A model generated the notes under the pieces. That model was not told the origin of the DNA, made no database searches, and saw only the letters and a list, made by a program, of their open reading frames with translations. From positions 1,517,501 through 1,581,500 of the forward strand of contig JACYXH010000314.1 of NCBI GenBank assembly GCA_026745465.1: a stretch of DNA of 64,000 nt, written 5' to 3'. Position 1 is the stretch's first letter; each line of letters starts with the position of its first letter. Shown in pieces: positions 11,021-64,000 of this stretch. This DNA comes from Lota lota. Lineage: Eukaryota; Chordata; Actinopteri; Gadiformes; Lotidae. The position numbers and the translations under genes are program-made.

Positions 11021-11689
11021 TGTGTCTCCATGCACGTGCATCTTACCCGCACTGTGCATGCTTCAGGCCGGTTCAGCGGCGAAAGCGGCCAAAAGTGAAG
11101 AAGCCCTCCTCCAAATCGCTGTGAGTTCGCCATTAACCATCTGTTGTCCCTCGTCTCTGTCCTCATCCTGTGTACAAACACACACACACACACACACACA
11201 TTATATATATATATAGAAACACACAAACACCCATATACAGACACACACCCATACACAGACACACACACGTTCAACCTCACACACAAAAACATATGCACAG
11301 ACACACACACAAACACACACACATATACACACCCACACCCATACCCATACACACACACATACACAAACACACACACATAAACCCAACACATACCTACACA
11401 CATACCTACACACACACACACCCACACACACGTGCATATTCCCTGTTTCCCTTGCATGGCAAAGCTGCACTCTTTCCCCGTAATGCGCACAAGCCAGGGA
11501 TGCAGCGACGGTCCCAGCACCATAGTTACTGTTGCTCTCACCTTGTATTCTTTGGCAGCGTTGCAGAACACAACTGGAGCTGCGGTAGCCAGTGGTCGCC
11601 CTTTAAAGAGCCACAGTTAACCCGTGTGATCTGTCTGTCTCGTTCCCCCCACACACAGAGGCCAGATCTGGGAAGGCTGGGTGGGTTAA
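969..11689 (+). CDS. sulf2: Extracellular sulfatase SULF2, 3' part of gene (17 coding exons, 5' end outside window)
   Basis: The spliced product in this window is 695 residues plus TAA. It covers the later catalytic domain, the basic hydrophilic domain and the C-terminal region. The family removes 6-O-sulfates from heparan sulfate chains at the cell surface and in matrix, tuning Wnt, FGF, BMP and other ligands. Visible landmarks are the catalytic-domain stretches [15 protein letters not shown] (residues ~34-48) and [20 protein letters not shown] (~129-148), the hydrophilic domain with [14 protein letters not shown], then [26 protein letters not shown] and the terminal [13 protein letters not shown]2 rather than SULF1 is indicated by [41 protein letters not shown] and SSKSLGQ-WEGW near the end. 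The active-site cysteine motif (CxPSR) lies in upstream exons not present here. All 16 splice junctions keep phase and the total, 2088 nt, divides by three. Confidence 0.95.
1833..2260. repeat. CA microsatellites and poly-C tract
   Basis: (CA)n at 1833-1909 (interrupted) and 2031-2079, poly-C at ~2200-2219 and a further CA run at 2223-2251, all in a SULF2 intron. Confidence 0.95.
3160..3330. repeat. (CCCT)n followed by (CT)n
   Basis: About 57 bp of CCCT units then ~65 bp of pure CT, running to just upstream of the 3' splice site at 3356. Confidence 0.95.
3356..3506 (+). CDS. sulf2: SULF2 exon B
   Basis: It encodes [15 protein letters not shown] and [18 protein letters not shown] in the catalytic domain. 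The acceptor CCCAG follows a long CT tract. The donor GTGGCT is weak at +3 to +6 and runs almost directly into a CA-rich tract. Phase 2 in, phase 0 out. Confidence 0.93.
3520..4006. repeat. Long degenerate CA-rich tract
   Basis: Interrupted CA repeats with frequent CACATGCA and CACGCA variants starting 13 nt after a SULF2 donor site. All six frames look open only because of the repeat. Confidence 0.9.
4206..4420. mobile_element. Degenerate dispersed fish repeat
   Basis: Begins TCAAGTCGGGTCAAATTTAT and continues with TTTATTTGTGTAGCC, a core familiar from abundant teleost dispersed repeats (TTTATTT-TATAGC type). Family not assignable. Confidence 0.45.
4651..4826 (+). CDS. sulf2: SULF2 exon C
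   Basis: It encodes [20 protein letters not shown] followed by [20 protein letters not shown] and [14 protein letters not shown]. The DHGYH and K(G)K residues are conserved sulfatase active-site/metal-site elements. Acceptor TGACAG, donor GTGAGTG. Confidence 0.96.
5112..5272 (+). mobile_element. Fish interspersed repeat fragment
   Basis: Contains GCACTGTGGCTGCCCACTGC and GATGGGTTACATGCAGAG, ending TTGTACTTGTGCAATGACA, a tail found in widespread teleost retroelements. It ends ~17 nt before a SULF2 acceptor. Confidence 0.5.
5290..5418 (+). CDS. sulf2: SULF2 exon D
   Basis: It encodes [20 protein letters not shown] and [17 protein letters not shown], the sulfatase core. The acceptor lies just 3' of a degenerate interspersed repeat and the donor GTAACA is followed at once by a SINE. 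Confidence 0.95.
5425..5628 (+). mobile_element. tRNA-derived SINE copy 1
   Basis: Pol III B-box-like GGTTCAAACCC at 5480-5490, a middle region CTACCTTTAGGC...GAGCAAGATGC, and the fish SINE tail CTGTAAGT-G...ATAAAAGCGTC. Same orientation as the two copies below. Confidence 0.65.
5934..5990 (+). CDS. sulf2: SULF2 exon E (57 nt)
   Basis: A small exon encoding [19 protein letters not shown], the end of the catalytic domain. Acceptor TTGTCAG, donor GTGAGG. The length is a multiple of three, so skipping would not shift the frame. Confidence 0.93.
6151..6280 (+). CDS. sulf2: SULF2 exon F
   Basis: It encodes [20 protein letters not shown] and [18 protein letters not shown], the entry to the hydrophilic domain. 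[11 protein letters not shown] is characteristic of SULF2. Acceptor ATGCAG, donor GTACCC. Confidence 0.95.
6476..6689 (+). CDS. sulf2: SULF2 exon G
   Basis: It begins [19 protein letters not shown], conserved across SULFs, then becomes poorly conserved ([19 protein letters not shown]) with a CDC motif, and ends KRTLVTKK. Acceptor GTCTAG, donor GTCAGT. Confidence 0.93.
7188..7458 (+). CDS. sulf2: SULF2 exon H (variable hydrophilic domain, furin region)
   Basis: It encodes [20 protein letters not shown], which contains a minimal furin-type RWAR/S site, then an acidic stretch ([11 protein letters not shown]) and [10 protein letters not shown]. This is the least conserved part of the family. Acceptor TTCAG, donor GTAGGA, phase 1 to phase 2. 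Confidence 0.92.
7715..7895 (+). mobile_element. tRNA-derived SINE copy 2
   Basis: Degenerate copy of the same family: GGAGCAAGATGCATTAACCC and tail CACTGTAAGTCGCCTTTGAT, AAAAGCTTCTGCTAGATGA. Confidence 0.65.
8287..8344. repeat. (TG)29 immediately before a SULF2 3' splice site
   Basis: Pure TG repeat ending 12 nt before the acceptor AG at 8355-8356. A CA run at 8041-8074 and CT-rich/TG sequence at 8495-8700 flank the exon. Confidence 0.97.
8357..8453 (+). CDS. sulf2: SULF2 exon I
   Basis: It encodes [18 protein letters not shown] and [14 protein letters not shown], conserved in SULF2. The acceptor CTACAG lies 12 nt after the end of a ~29-unit TG repeat. Its 97-nt length means skipping would shift the frame. 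Confidence 0.95.
8720..8814 (+). CDS. sulf2: SULF2 exon J (coiled-coil/hydrophilic)
   Basis: It encodes [20 protein letters not shown] followed by VKPEECEC, a predicted helical segment and conserved Cys pair. Acceptor ATTAG, donor GTGGGT. Confidence 0.95.
8911..8970 (+). CDS. sulf2: SULF2 exon K (60 nt)
   Basis: It encodes [19 protein letters not shown], a basic linker. Acceptor CCTTCAG, donor GTGAGA. The length is a multiple of three. Confidence 0.88.
9100..9266 (+). CDS. sulf2: SULF2 exon L
   Basis: It encodes the highly basic heparan-sulfate-binding segment ([20 protein letters not shown]) followed by [16 protein letters not shown] and QTAPFW, the start of the conserved C-terminal domain. 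Acceptor GATAG, donor GTGAGA. Confidence 0.96.
9423..9600 (+). mobile_element. tRNA-derived SINE copy 3
   Basis: Shares AGGTTCTGTGTTTGAACCTC, CAGGCTACCTTTAG and CTTGAGCCTAACCCATACCT with the other copies; the tail TGTAAATCACTTGGGAT is diverged. Confidence 0.55.
9718..9860 (+). CDS. sulf2: SULF2 exon M
   Basis: It encodes [18 protein letters not shown] and [20 protein letters not shown], the C-terminal domain related to glucosamine-6-sulfatase. Acceptor CCATAG, donor GTATAT. Confidence 0.96.
10146..10254 (+). CDS. sulf2: SULF2 exon N
   Basis: It encodes [20 protein letters not shown] and [17 protein letters not shown]. Acceptor CTGCAG, donor GTGAGT. Confidence 0.95.
10394..10427 (+). CDS. 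sulf2: SULF2 exon O (34-nt micro-exon)
   Basis: It encodes [11 protein letters not shown]. Acceptor TTTCAG, donor GTATTC. Phases 1 and 2 connect both neighbours correctly. Confidence 0.85.
10757..11430. repeat. TG-rich then CA-rich tracts around a SULF2 exon
   Basis: TG-rich sequence at 10757-11026 and CA-rich sequence at 11177-11430 flank the 54-nt exon at 11067-11120 on both sides. The two tracts are complementary, so the pre-mRNA could pair across the exon. Confidence 0.9.
11067..11120 (+). CDS. sulf2: SULF2 exon P
   Basis: It encodes [20 protein letters not shown], the basic C-terminal tail that in SULF2 ends SSKSLGQ. Acceptor CTTCAG, donor GTGAGT. Confidence 0.9.
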
Positions 11690-12043
11690 GTCCCAGCAGC
11701 ATCCCTGGATGAGCCACCACCACACCAGGTCTCCCTCTGGTTGAGGAGGAGGGAGCAGGAGAACGCGGAGAATGAGAGGACCTTGGCCACCCATGTTGGA
11801 ATGTAACCTTGCGATGTGATTCTCCTCCTCCTCCTTTTCTTTTTTTTTTGGTTGCTTTTTTTGGTTGGTCCCAGATTGTGGCCATTATCATCCGAGCAGA
11901 AGAAATGCTGAGCTCAACACAAAAAAAAAACTCCACTCTGATACCGGCGTTGTGTGTCTGTTTCTCCCTCCCCACATGCGCTTACACTCATAACACACAC
12001 TCACATTTTCCATCGCTTGTGGCCCATGGGGGCTCGCAACACC

Positions 12044-12120
<77 letters not shown>

Positions 12121-13175
12121 TCGAAGCAGACAGTCGGGTCTTGCCTGTACATAGTTTATATCAGCTTTAATCTGCTCTCTGTTCATGGCGCATGGAAGCG
12201 GTGGAGTCAATAGAAGCACTGGTGATATAGAAGTGTTTTTTTGGGTGGTGTCAACTCTGCTGCTGTACGCACTGAATAAGCGTTGATGAGCTGTCTCGGC
12301 GCGTCATAGTCTGAATGCTGATTGTTTTAAAACTGTGCACCGATGGCGTCTGTGTACGTGATAAGTGGCCTGGACCAGGGTGTGATGATGAAGATGGATG
12401 TTTATTGCAGTCTTTTTGTATCATAGCTAACCATAATGTCAATGAATGTCATTTATGCAACATCTCACACACACCCACAAACACACACACACACGCACAC
12501 ACTATACTCGTTGTTACTCAGATAGCAAAGAGGACTAGAGTTCACCTACCATGATCATGCCAGCTACACCTCTGACAGTAACCACGAAGTTTCACTTGGT
12601 ACAATCGCAATGACATCCCTGCTGGTAATATGCTTTATGATTGGATGGCATGTTACCCATTTGCATTGTCAATATCTCACTGTAGAATTATCCAAATGGT
12701 TTGTTTTCCGCTTGCTATACATGGTGCTAAAAAAACTTGCTTTACAGTACAGTATGTATTTGAATGTATGTTGTGCAATTAATATAAATGTTTACAATAT
12801 TTTTTATAATACTGAAGGGACATATATTTCTTGTATAGGCCTAATGTACGCTGACAAAAATGACCTTAGGGTAGGAATGTAGCTTGAGAAGACTTATTGC
12901 TCTTAATTTGTATCCTCTTGTTTAGAAATATTTGATTTTTAAAGAATTGTGTTTTGGATTTAGTGTAAATTTTAAATGAAAAAGCACTTAAAAGGTTCAC
13001 TGTGAAAAGAAAAGTCCCTGTTAAATTAATAGATGTATACTTTACAACAACACAATGTAATACTTCTTGGTGTGGATTTTAGCTACTTGCCTTTGTTAGC
13101 TCATTTGATTTGTTCTTCCTAAACTTCCATAGCCTGGAGTGCTAGTACATGTGAATAAAGTGTTTGACCATAAAA
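11659..13175 (+). CDS. sulf2: SULF2 terminal exon: last codons, stop and 3'UTR
   Basis: Coding runs from 11659 to the TAA at 11687-11689 and gives the conserved end GQIWEGWVG. The rest is 3'UTR: a (TC)n tract at 12050-12115, short CA tract near 12482-12502, AT-rich sequence, and an AATAAA at 13154-13159 that probably sets the end near 13175. The polyadenylation position is inferred. Confidence 0.85.
12050..12115. repeat. (TC)n in SULF2 3'UTR
   Basis: About 33 TC units with one interruption. Confidence 0.95.
13154..13159 (+). terminator. Probable SULF2 polyadenylation signal AATAAA
   Basis: A canonical hexamer ~1.47 kb after the SULF2 stop, followed by a T/G-rich stretch, and before the ARHGAP39 5' region. 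Confidence 0.6.
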
Positions 13176-13423
13176 TGTCCAATTTCTGAAAATGCACGAG
13201 AGTCTCTTTGTAATCCAGCAGGTGTCTCTGTTCGCTTTTTTCAGCATTCGCAACTGCCTAAATTACCTGTTACAGTTCATTTCAAATGTAGTCTTTAAAA
13301 TAATACATATCTAAGTATGATGATCGTAGACGATGCTTTCTTTGTAGGCCTATCTACCTAAAAGAAAATCTTGCATTATTCATCAGTTCAACGATAAGGA
13401 ACTCTGACACAGAACTGCTTGTT

Positions 13424-13530
<107 letters not shown>

Positions 13531-13732
13531 GGAGGAGTAGAGGCCCCCCATCCCAACCTATGGTTCACATGGAAAGGCGGAGACAGCGTATCGGATTCAC
13601 TACTGGAGAGCTGTCTCGTGTTCACTACTCTTGCAGCGGCACTGTCCTGTGAGAAGAAAATATCCCCCGGGCTTAAAACAGTCGCTAAATACGTTCTTCT
13701 TTTATCCACGTTTTGCTAACAATGTGAATATA
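13531..13732 (+). promoter_or_regulatory. Candidate ARHGAP39 promoter/5'UTR
   Basis: About 200 bp between the GTGC array and the candidate start codon, ~370 bp after the presumed SULF2 mRNA end. No TATA box is evident. Assigned only from the position of the candidate start exon. Confidence 0.35.
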
Positions 13733-50390
<36,658 letters not shown>

Positions 50391-50844
50391 AAGCCAGTGG
50401 CTGTGTTTGTGACTACACTTTCATGTGTGCAACTCAGTTATTATAAGAAGTGTGTACAATTAAATGCTATGCATTTTAAAAGGTTCAATATATACCCAGG
50501 GAAAAAAACAGCTGTGTTCAGATAAATATAAATTCCTGGTCGATGGGTAGATAGATATCCCTGATTACACTATCATTACTGTGAAGAGAATTCTAGTGTT
50601 ACAGAAGCAAATTACAGATATAAGGCAGTGCAAATCAAGCAAGAATATCAATAACACTAAGTTAATATAACAAGGTGTAGGCCTACATACGGCTGAATAT
50701 TGGGTTGGGAGAGCAGCAAAAATGAGAATAAAATAAGTTGTCTACATGGATAGATATTCCAGATAGATATAGCCTAGAGAAACTGATCATCCAAAGTTTG
50801 TTGTTCTCCTCAGGCATGCTCTTGGTTACGTTTCAACAGTCACC

Positions 50845-51341
50845 TTAAATATGAATGTTTTTGGAGCACTGTATTGCATTGCATTTATATTTGTAACAAA
50901 GTTTAATATCTGCGTTTCCCACAGATAAAAACTGTCGCTACCGTCGTCGACTCCTCTTCATGCGAACAGCGCCATCGTTCGTTCCATTTTGATGTTCACG
51001 TTTGAGTCACCATGACGGCGCAGATCATTGGGGAATATTGCTAATATTGTGGAATACAAAGCAAGGGGATGCTGGGAAGACCAAAGCAATATTCAAAGGC
51101 GCTCAATGCCTACCTATCTAAATAAATGGGATATCTATCTATATCAGCAATACCTATCTATCTATCCATCTATTTATCTAGGTTGATGAATCTAGGTTGA
51201 GTAAACAACTGTACTAGTTGAACGAACGATGGCGCTGTTCGCACAGTGATTTGTGAAGAGGAGTAGACGACACAACGTTTAATATGTATGGGGAAACCGA
51301 AACGCAGATTTCGGCAGTTGTCCAAAAACATTCATATTTAA
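50845..51341. mobile_element. Diverged fold-back (inverted repeat) element between ARHGAP39 and PHF20
   Basis: Arms at about 50845-50985 and 51219-51341 are inverted copies. The outer ends share AAATATGAATGTTTTTGG and the inner ends share GAACAGCGCCATCGTTCGTT, with ACTCCTCTTCA and CTGCGTTTC also matching. The arms have indels between these blocks. No open reading frame inside. Class unknown; probably a non-autonomous DNA element. Confidence 0.6.
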
Positions 51342-51562
51342 GATTAGGCTACTATATACTATTTACGATTAGAACATAGAAACATTGCGTTGGATTTACT
51401 TTCACTGAAAGGTTGGAGAGGGGAGGAGAAAACTCTTGAAGTTATTTTATTTATCTCCATTTAAAATGATGACATACTTGGTTTGGGTTAGCAGTCTTGA
51501 ATGACAGTATTTTGTAGTGTAACGGTAACGTTGCATACCGCTAACATAATAATTAAATCAGA

Positions 51563-51770
51563 ATGGTCTTTATCATAAAGATTATGAACTCGCACGTCCG
51601 CACATGCGCACTGGTCCGCCAAACTACCCGCGCCGGTGGAGAGCGGCGCTACGGAAAGAAATACAACTGCGTGCTCTGGAGCCAGACAGAGTCGGCGGTG
51701 GTGGTACATGCACGCAGAATATCGCGGAATTCACTTCGAAATCGACAAATAGTGAGTGGGAGCCAAGGTA
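51563..51770 (+). promoter_or_regulatory. phf20: Candidate PHF20 promoter and noncoding first exon
   Basis: CpG-containing, GC-rich patch in AT-rich surroundings. It includes an NRF1-like palindrome (GCACATGCGCAC, 51600-51611) and two possible donors, GTGAGT at 51752 and AAG/GTAGGA at 51768. It fits a 5'UTR exon spliced to the exon at 53398, but no start site can be proven. Confidence 0.4.
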
Positions 51771-53397
51771 GGAAACCAAAACATAATTTGACCACGAGTG
51801 TGTCCATCTCGACGTGATAACAATTAAGATATATTTCCTACTGCACCAACAACCTAAATTACGTGATGCAGCATGTGGTTTGGTTGGTTTGAATTCAAAA
51901 CAATCGTGGTCGAGTATGATATGCGCTGTGGTTTATCGAGTTTGTGTTTTTATTTATGTACGTTTCTGCATCTCTCGGATTTGGCTTGGAGTTCCTCAGT
52001 GGTTCCTTGTGGGTCTCGTTGTTCTCTGTTAAGGAAGTTTAAAGTGCTCCATGCTTGCCATAAAACCAACTGTGAAGAAGTAGGCCTAGGCGCGATCAAG
52101 CGCGAGGCCCCGGCGATGCCAGTGAATGACAGCTTGTCGTCCAATGAGATCTCGCCGATCCGCCCATTCCAGTCGCTGCAACCAATTGATTGTTTCTGAA
52201 GTACTGACGTAAAAATCGCCAACCACACACGCCACTCCCACTGCTACTTAAACGCCGGACAATAAACTGTCATTACTATATGAACACAATGGTTCCTGCT
52301 GTTCTGAATAAATAATAATTATCAAGTTTTTTTTTTTTTACAAAACTTGCTATCTTTTTTAATGCGTCTTTTTGATCGCGCAGGTGCAGCAGTGCTTAAT
52401 TCTGTGTACAAATACACATAAAACATTAATTTATCTATACTTATACGTGTAACATACTCCACTATTCTAACGACGGTTCATATTGGCTTATCTAAAAGAT
52501 CACCGTTACGATCTGACTGAACGGTGCATAGAGTGGGAGAATAGCGGCTGGCTATCATGTATTCCGGGCCACTTTGTTCTCTACATTACAAAGGAATAAA
52601 CCGCCCTCATCTATTAACAAGATATGAAAGCCTTCTTGATATAATATCATTTCCGTTAACTGTCCTGGAAGCATGCATGCTCTTAATGAGTACAAAGTAA
52701 TATTAGGGTTGTTACCATTGTCATCTATTGTTCCAATGAGTACGGAAATCGCCTAACCAAAAGCACGTGGGTCGCCTTGTAGTATGAAGATTTCCGGTAA
52801 TGGGTCGTGATGGAATAAAACCAAATAATAACGCTTATTCATTTTACCACAGACGTGTTTTAGGTTGTTTAATAACGATGGCACACCACGCGAATGTAAT
52901 CGAGATATGTATGTTAATGGCGGGAGGAGGATAGGGCCATCCGCCATAAACTGGAGAATTATTAGGCTGTAACCGACATAATATGATACTTGCATGAGGC
53001 CATCTTTTGGTGAGCATGTAATTTGCATCTTGTACAACAGTTTATTGCCTATATTTGTTGAGAACGATTAGGCTCGAAACGACTTTCACCATATGTACTG
53101 CTGGTTTCTTTGTCTAATAGCTGTTTTAATCTTAGATCTGCCCCAACTTGTAGCGTTCTGCAAAACGGAAGGAGCTACTTGCTCGATAAATCAACATAAT
53201 GACAGACCAGGTGCAAATTTGATTGTTACAGTACCATTGAGTGCCTGTGAAAACGCTTTTATTAAAACAAAACAATGCTTGCATTCATTGTAATCAAAGC
53301 TAGACACAGCATGGCAATTCTCAGTAAACTGTCAAGGTCACATGCTGTGTGTAGTGTAGACCACTCTGTAATTCGGTGTATATGTGTGCGTCTACAG
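51771..53397. other. PHF20 5' region / first intron
   Basis: Apart from the CCAAT/CRE-like cluster at 52080-52260, a T-rich run at 52326-52341 and ordinary AT-rich DNA, nothing is recognised. Confidence 0.5.
52080..52260. promoter_or_regulatory. CCAAT/CRE-like cluster in PHF20 5' region
   Basis: Within 180 bp there are GTCCAATGAG, AACCAATTG and TGACGTAA plus CpGs (CGCGATCAAGCGCGAGG). This is promoter-like but could be an alternative PHF20 start or a distal element. Confidence 0.3.
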
Positions 53398-53421
53398 GAG
53401 GCTAACATTGATGAGGGCAAT

Positions 53422-62634
<9,213 letters not shown>

Positions 62635-63880
62635 GTATACATTTTGTTTATATATTATTTATTCATTCATTTATGTTTTTATTTTTTCATTTTTTTTTTT
62701 TCATTGCTGTCCTGTACTTTCTGCTGTGACACCCAGATTTCCAGTCTAGGATTAATAAAGATAGATATCTCATTTAATTGGAAAGACAGGAGGCTGAGGG
62801 GACATTGGGCATGGAATGGCAAGGTGTAATGCCAATGATGATCTGTTTTTCTGTACCGAACTTACTAGGTCATCGCCATGGAAGGGGGTTTTATAATATA
62901 GACAAGCTTCCTCATTGTGGCAGTACAGTTATAGTTGTAACATAATGAAAACTACTATCAATCCTCCAAAAAGGTATTGACATTATTAAATATATCACTT
63001 AGTATTCCACAGCACACGTGTTATTAGAGAAATGGCCCTGGGGACATTGAAATGGCAACAATCTGCTGACTCCTAAATTATAGTAAAGTATATTATGAGT
63101 GCTGAATTTTCTCAAACGTCATCTTGATGTCTTCTATACAACAATAGTTACAACTGTTGCAGCTATAATTTGATGTTTCGCTAATGAGGGGCAACAGAAG
63201 CTCGTAAACGCAGCTTGATTTATTTCACTGCTAATAAATAAGCTCTGAGGTGTATAGAACAACTGGTATTCAAAGGGCAGGAGACATTTGGAAATTAGGT
63301 TTTTTTTTCTATTTACATCATTCCAAATCCAAACTACATCCAACATTTTATTACAGCACAAAGGATACTGGGCAGGAGAAAAATATGGTCTTAAAAGTTG
63401 GGAACTGAAATTTTACATCACTGTGAATGTAGTCACCTTTTGTACACCGTCATTATTCTAATAAAATGATAAACATGTATATAAATACCTAATGTATGAC
63501 CTTTTTAAGATGTTGGGTCTATATGGACTGTACACAACCTTTTCAGAAGGTTTACAACCTTTTTAGAATGTTAACATCTCATTCCCTTATCTTCCTAGGC
63601 CATGGTCTTCTCTCACCTTCCCTTTTGTTCTCGTACAGTCCCCCTTTTCTACGTTCAGTATTTTATGACCTTAACTACCAGCCATAACTCCACAAGATTT
63701 ATTTTCACAAGAAAAGGACAATCATCTAGCCACTTTTTTAAAATACAATATTTGAACCTTGTCTTTATTCGTTACTCTACTGTCAATAATGTTTACATTT
63801 ACATTCAGATTTTACATTTCATTTGTAATTATTTAATAATACATTTTTGTTTTATTCTTAAAAAAAAAAAACATTACCGT
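62635..63880. other. PHF20 intron running to window edge
   Basis: AT-rich with poly-T and poly-A runs. No exon found; the remaining PHF20 coding exon(s) must lie beyond 64000. Confidence 0.55.
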
Positions 63881-64000
63881 ATTTTCCGCACTATAAGGCG
63901 CACCGGATTATAAGGCGCACCTTCAATGAATGGCCTATTTTAGAACTGTTTTCATATATAGGGCGCACCGGATTATAAGGCGCATAGAATAGAAGATACT
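63878..64000. mobile_element. Edge of an abundant fish DNA repeat
   Basis: CCGTATTTTCCGCACTATAA followed by three iterations of GG-TTATAAGGCGCA-type sequence. This terminal motif is widespread in teleost genomes and in my recollection belongs to DNA-transposon-derived repeats. The other end lies beyond the window. Confidence 0.55.

Noticed and set aside
969..11689. Assignment of the first gene to SULF1
   Set aside because: [29 protein letters not shown] and SSKSLGQ-WEGW match SULF2; SULF1 differs at each.

Overview
This is nuclear genomic DNA from a ray-finned (teleost-type) fish. The genes are intron-rich vertebrate genes with GT-AG introns, the introns carry tRNA-derived SINEs and hAT-type elements with fish-like tails, and long (CA/TG)n and (CT/GA)n tracts are extremely dense. 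The species cannot be fixed from the sequence. The microsatellite load resembles gadiform genomes, but that is only an impression.

Three genes lie head to tail on the + strand. (1) Positions 1-13.2 kb hold the 3' part of SULF2, the extracellular heparan sulfate 6-O-endosulfatase: 17 coding exons, 695 residues, native stop and 3'UTR. The N-terminal catalytic exons lie upstream of the window. (2) Positions 13.7-50.4 kb hold an ARHGAP39/Vilse-like gene (two WW domains, MyTH4, RhoGAP): a tentative 14-nt first coding exon, nine clear exons, stop and 3'UTR. The large third exon carries a net one-base frameshift relative to its splice phases. (3) From 51.6 kb to the window edge lies PHF20 (two Tudor domains, acidic/basic linker, C2H2 finger, PHD finger): 14 coding exons, 906 residues, with the last exon(s) beyond the window. 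Exon boundaries were read from splice sites, and reading phase was checked at every junction. SULF2 and PHF20 are fully in phase; ARHGAP39 is in phase except for the single-base problem in exon 3.

Between and within the genes are microsatellites, three SINE copies and two other interspersed repeats in SULF2 introns, one well-supported hAT MITE (17.85-18.15 kb) and a second likely hAT element (22.0-22.7 kb) in ARHGAP39 intron 1. There is also a ~560-bp direct duplication straddling the MyTH4 exons, two diverged fold-back (long inverted repeat) elements around the start of PHF20, a coding 18-bp minisatellite, and a DNA-repeat edge at the right end. I saw no RNA genes, no CRISPR, no viral genes and no multi-gene 'system'. 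The three genes act separately: SULF2 outside the cell on heparan sulfate, ARHGAP39 at the cytoskeleton on Rac/Cdc42, and PHF20 in the nucleus in the MOF-NSL acetyltransferase complex. Their adjacency is of evolutionary interest (chr8/chr20 paralogon) rather than functional.
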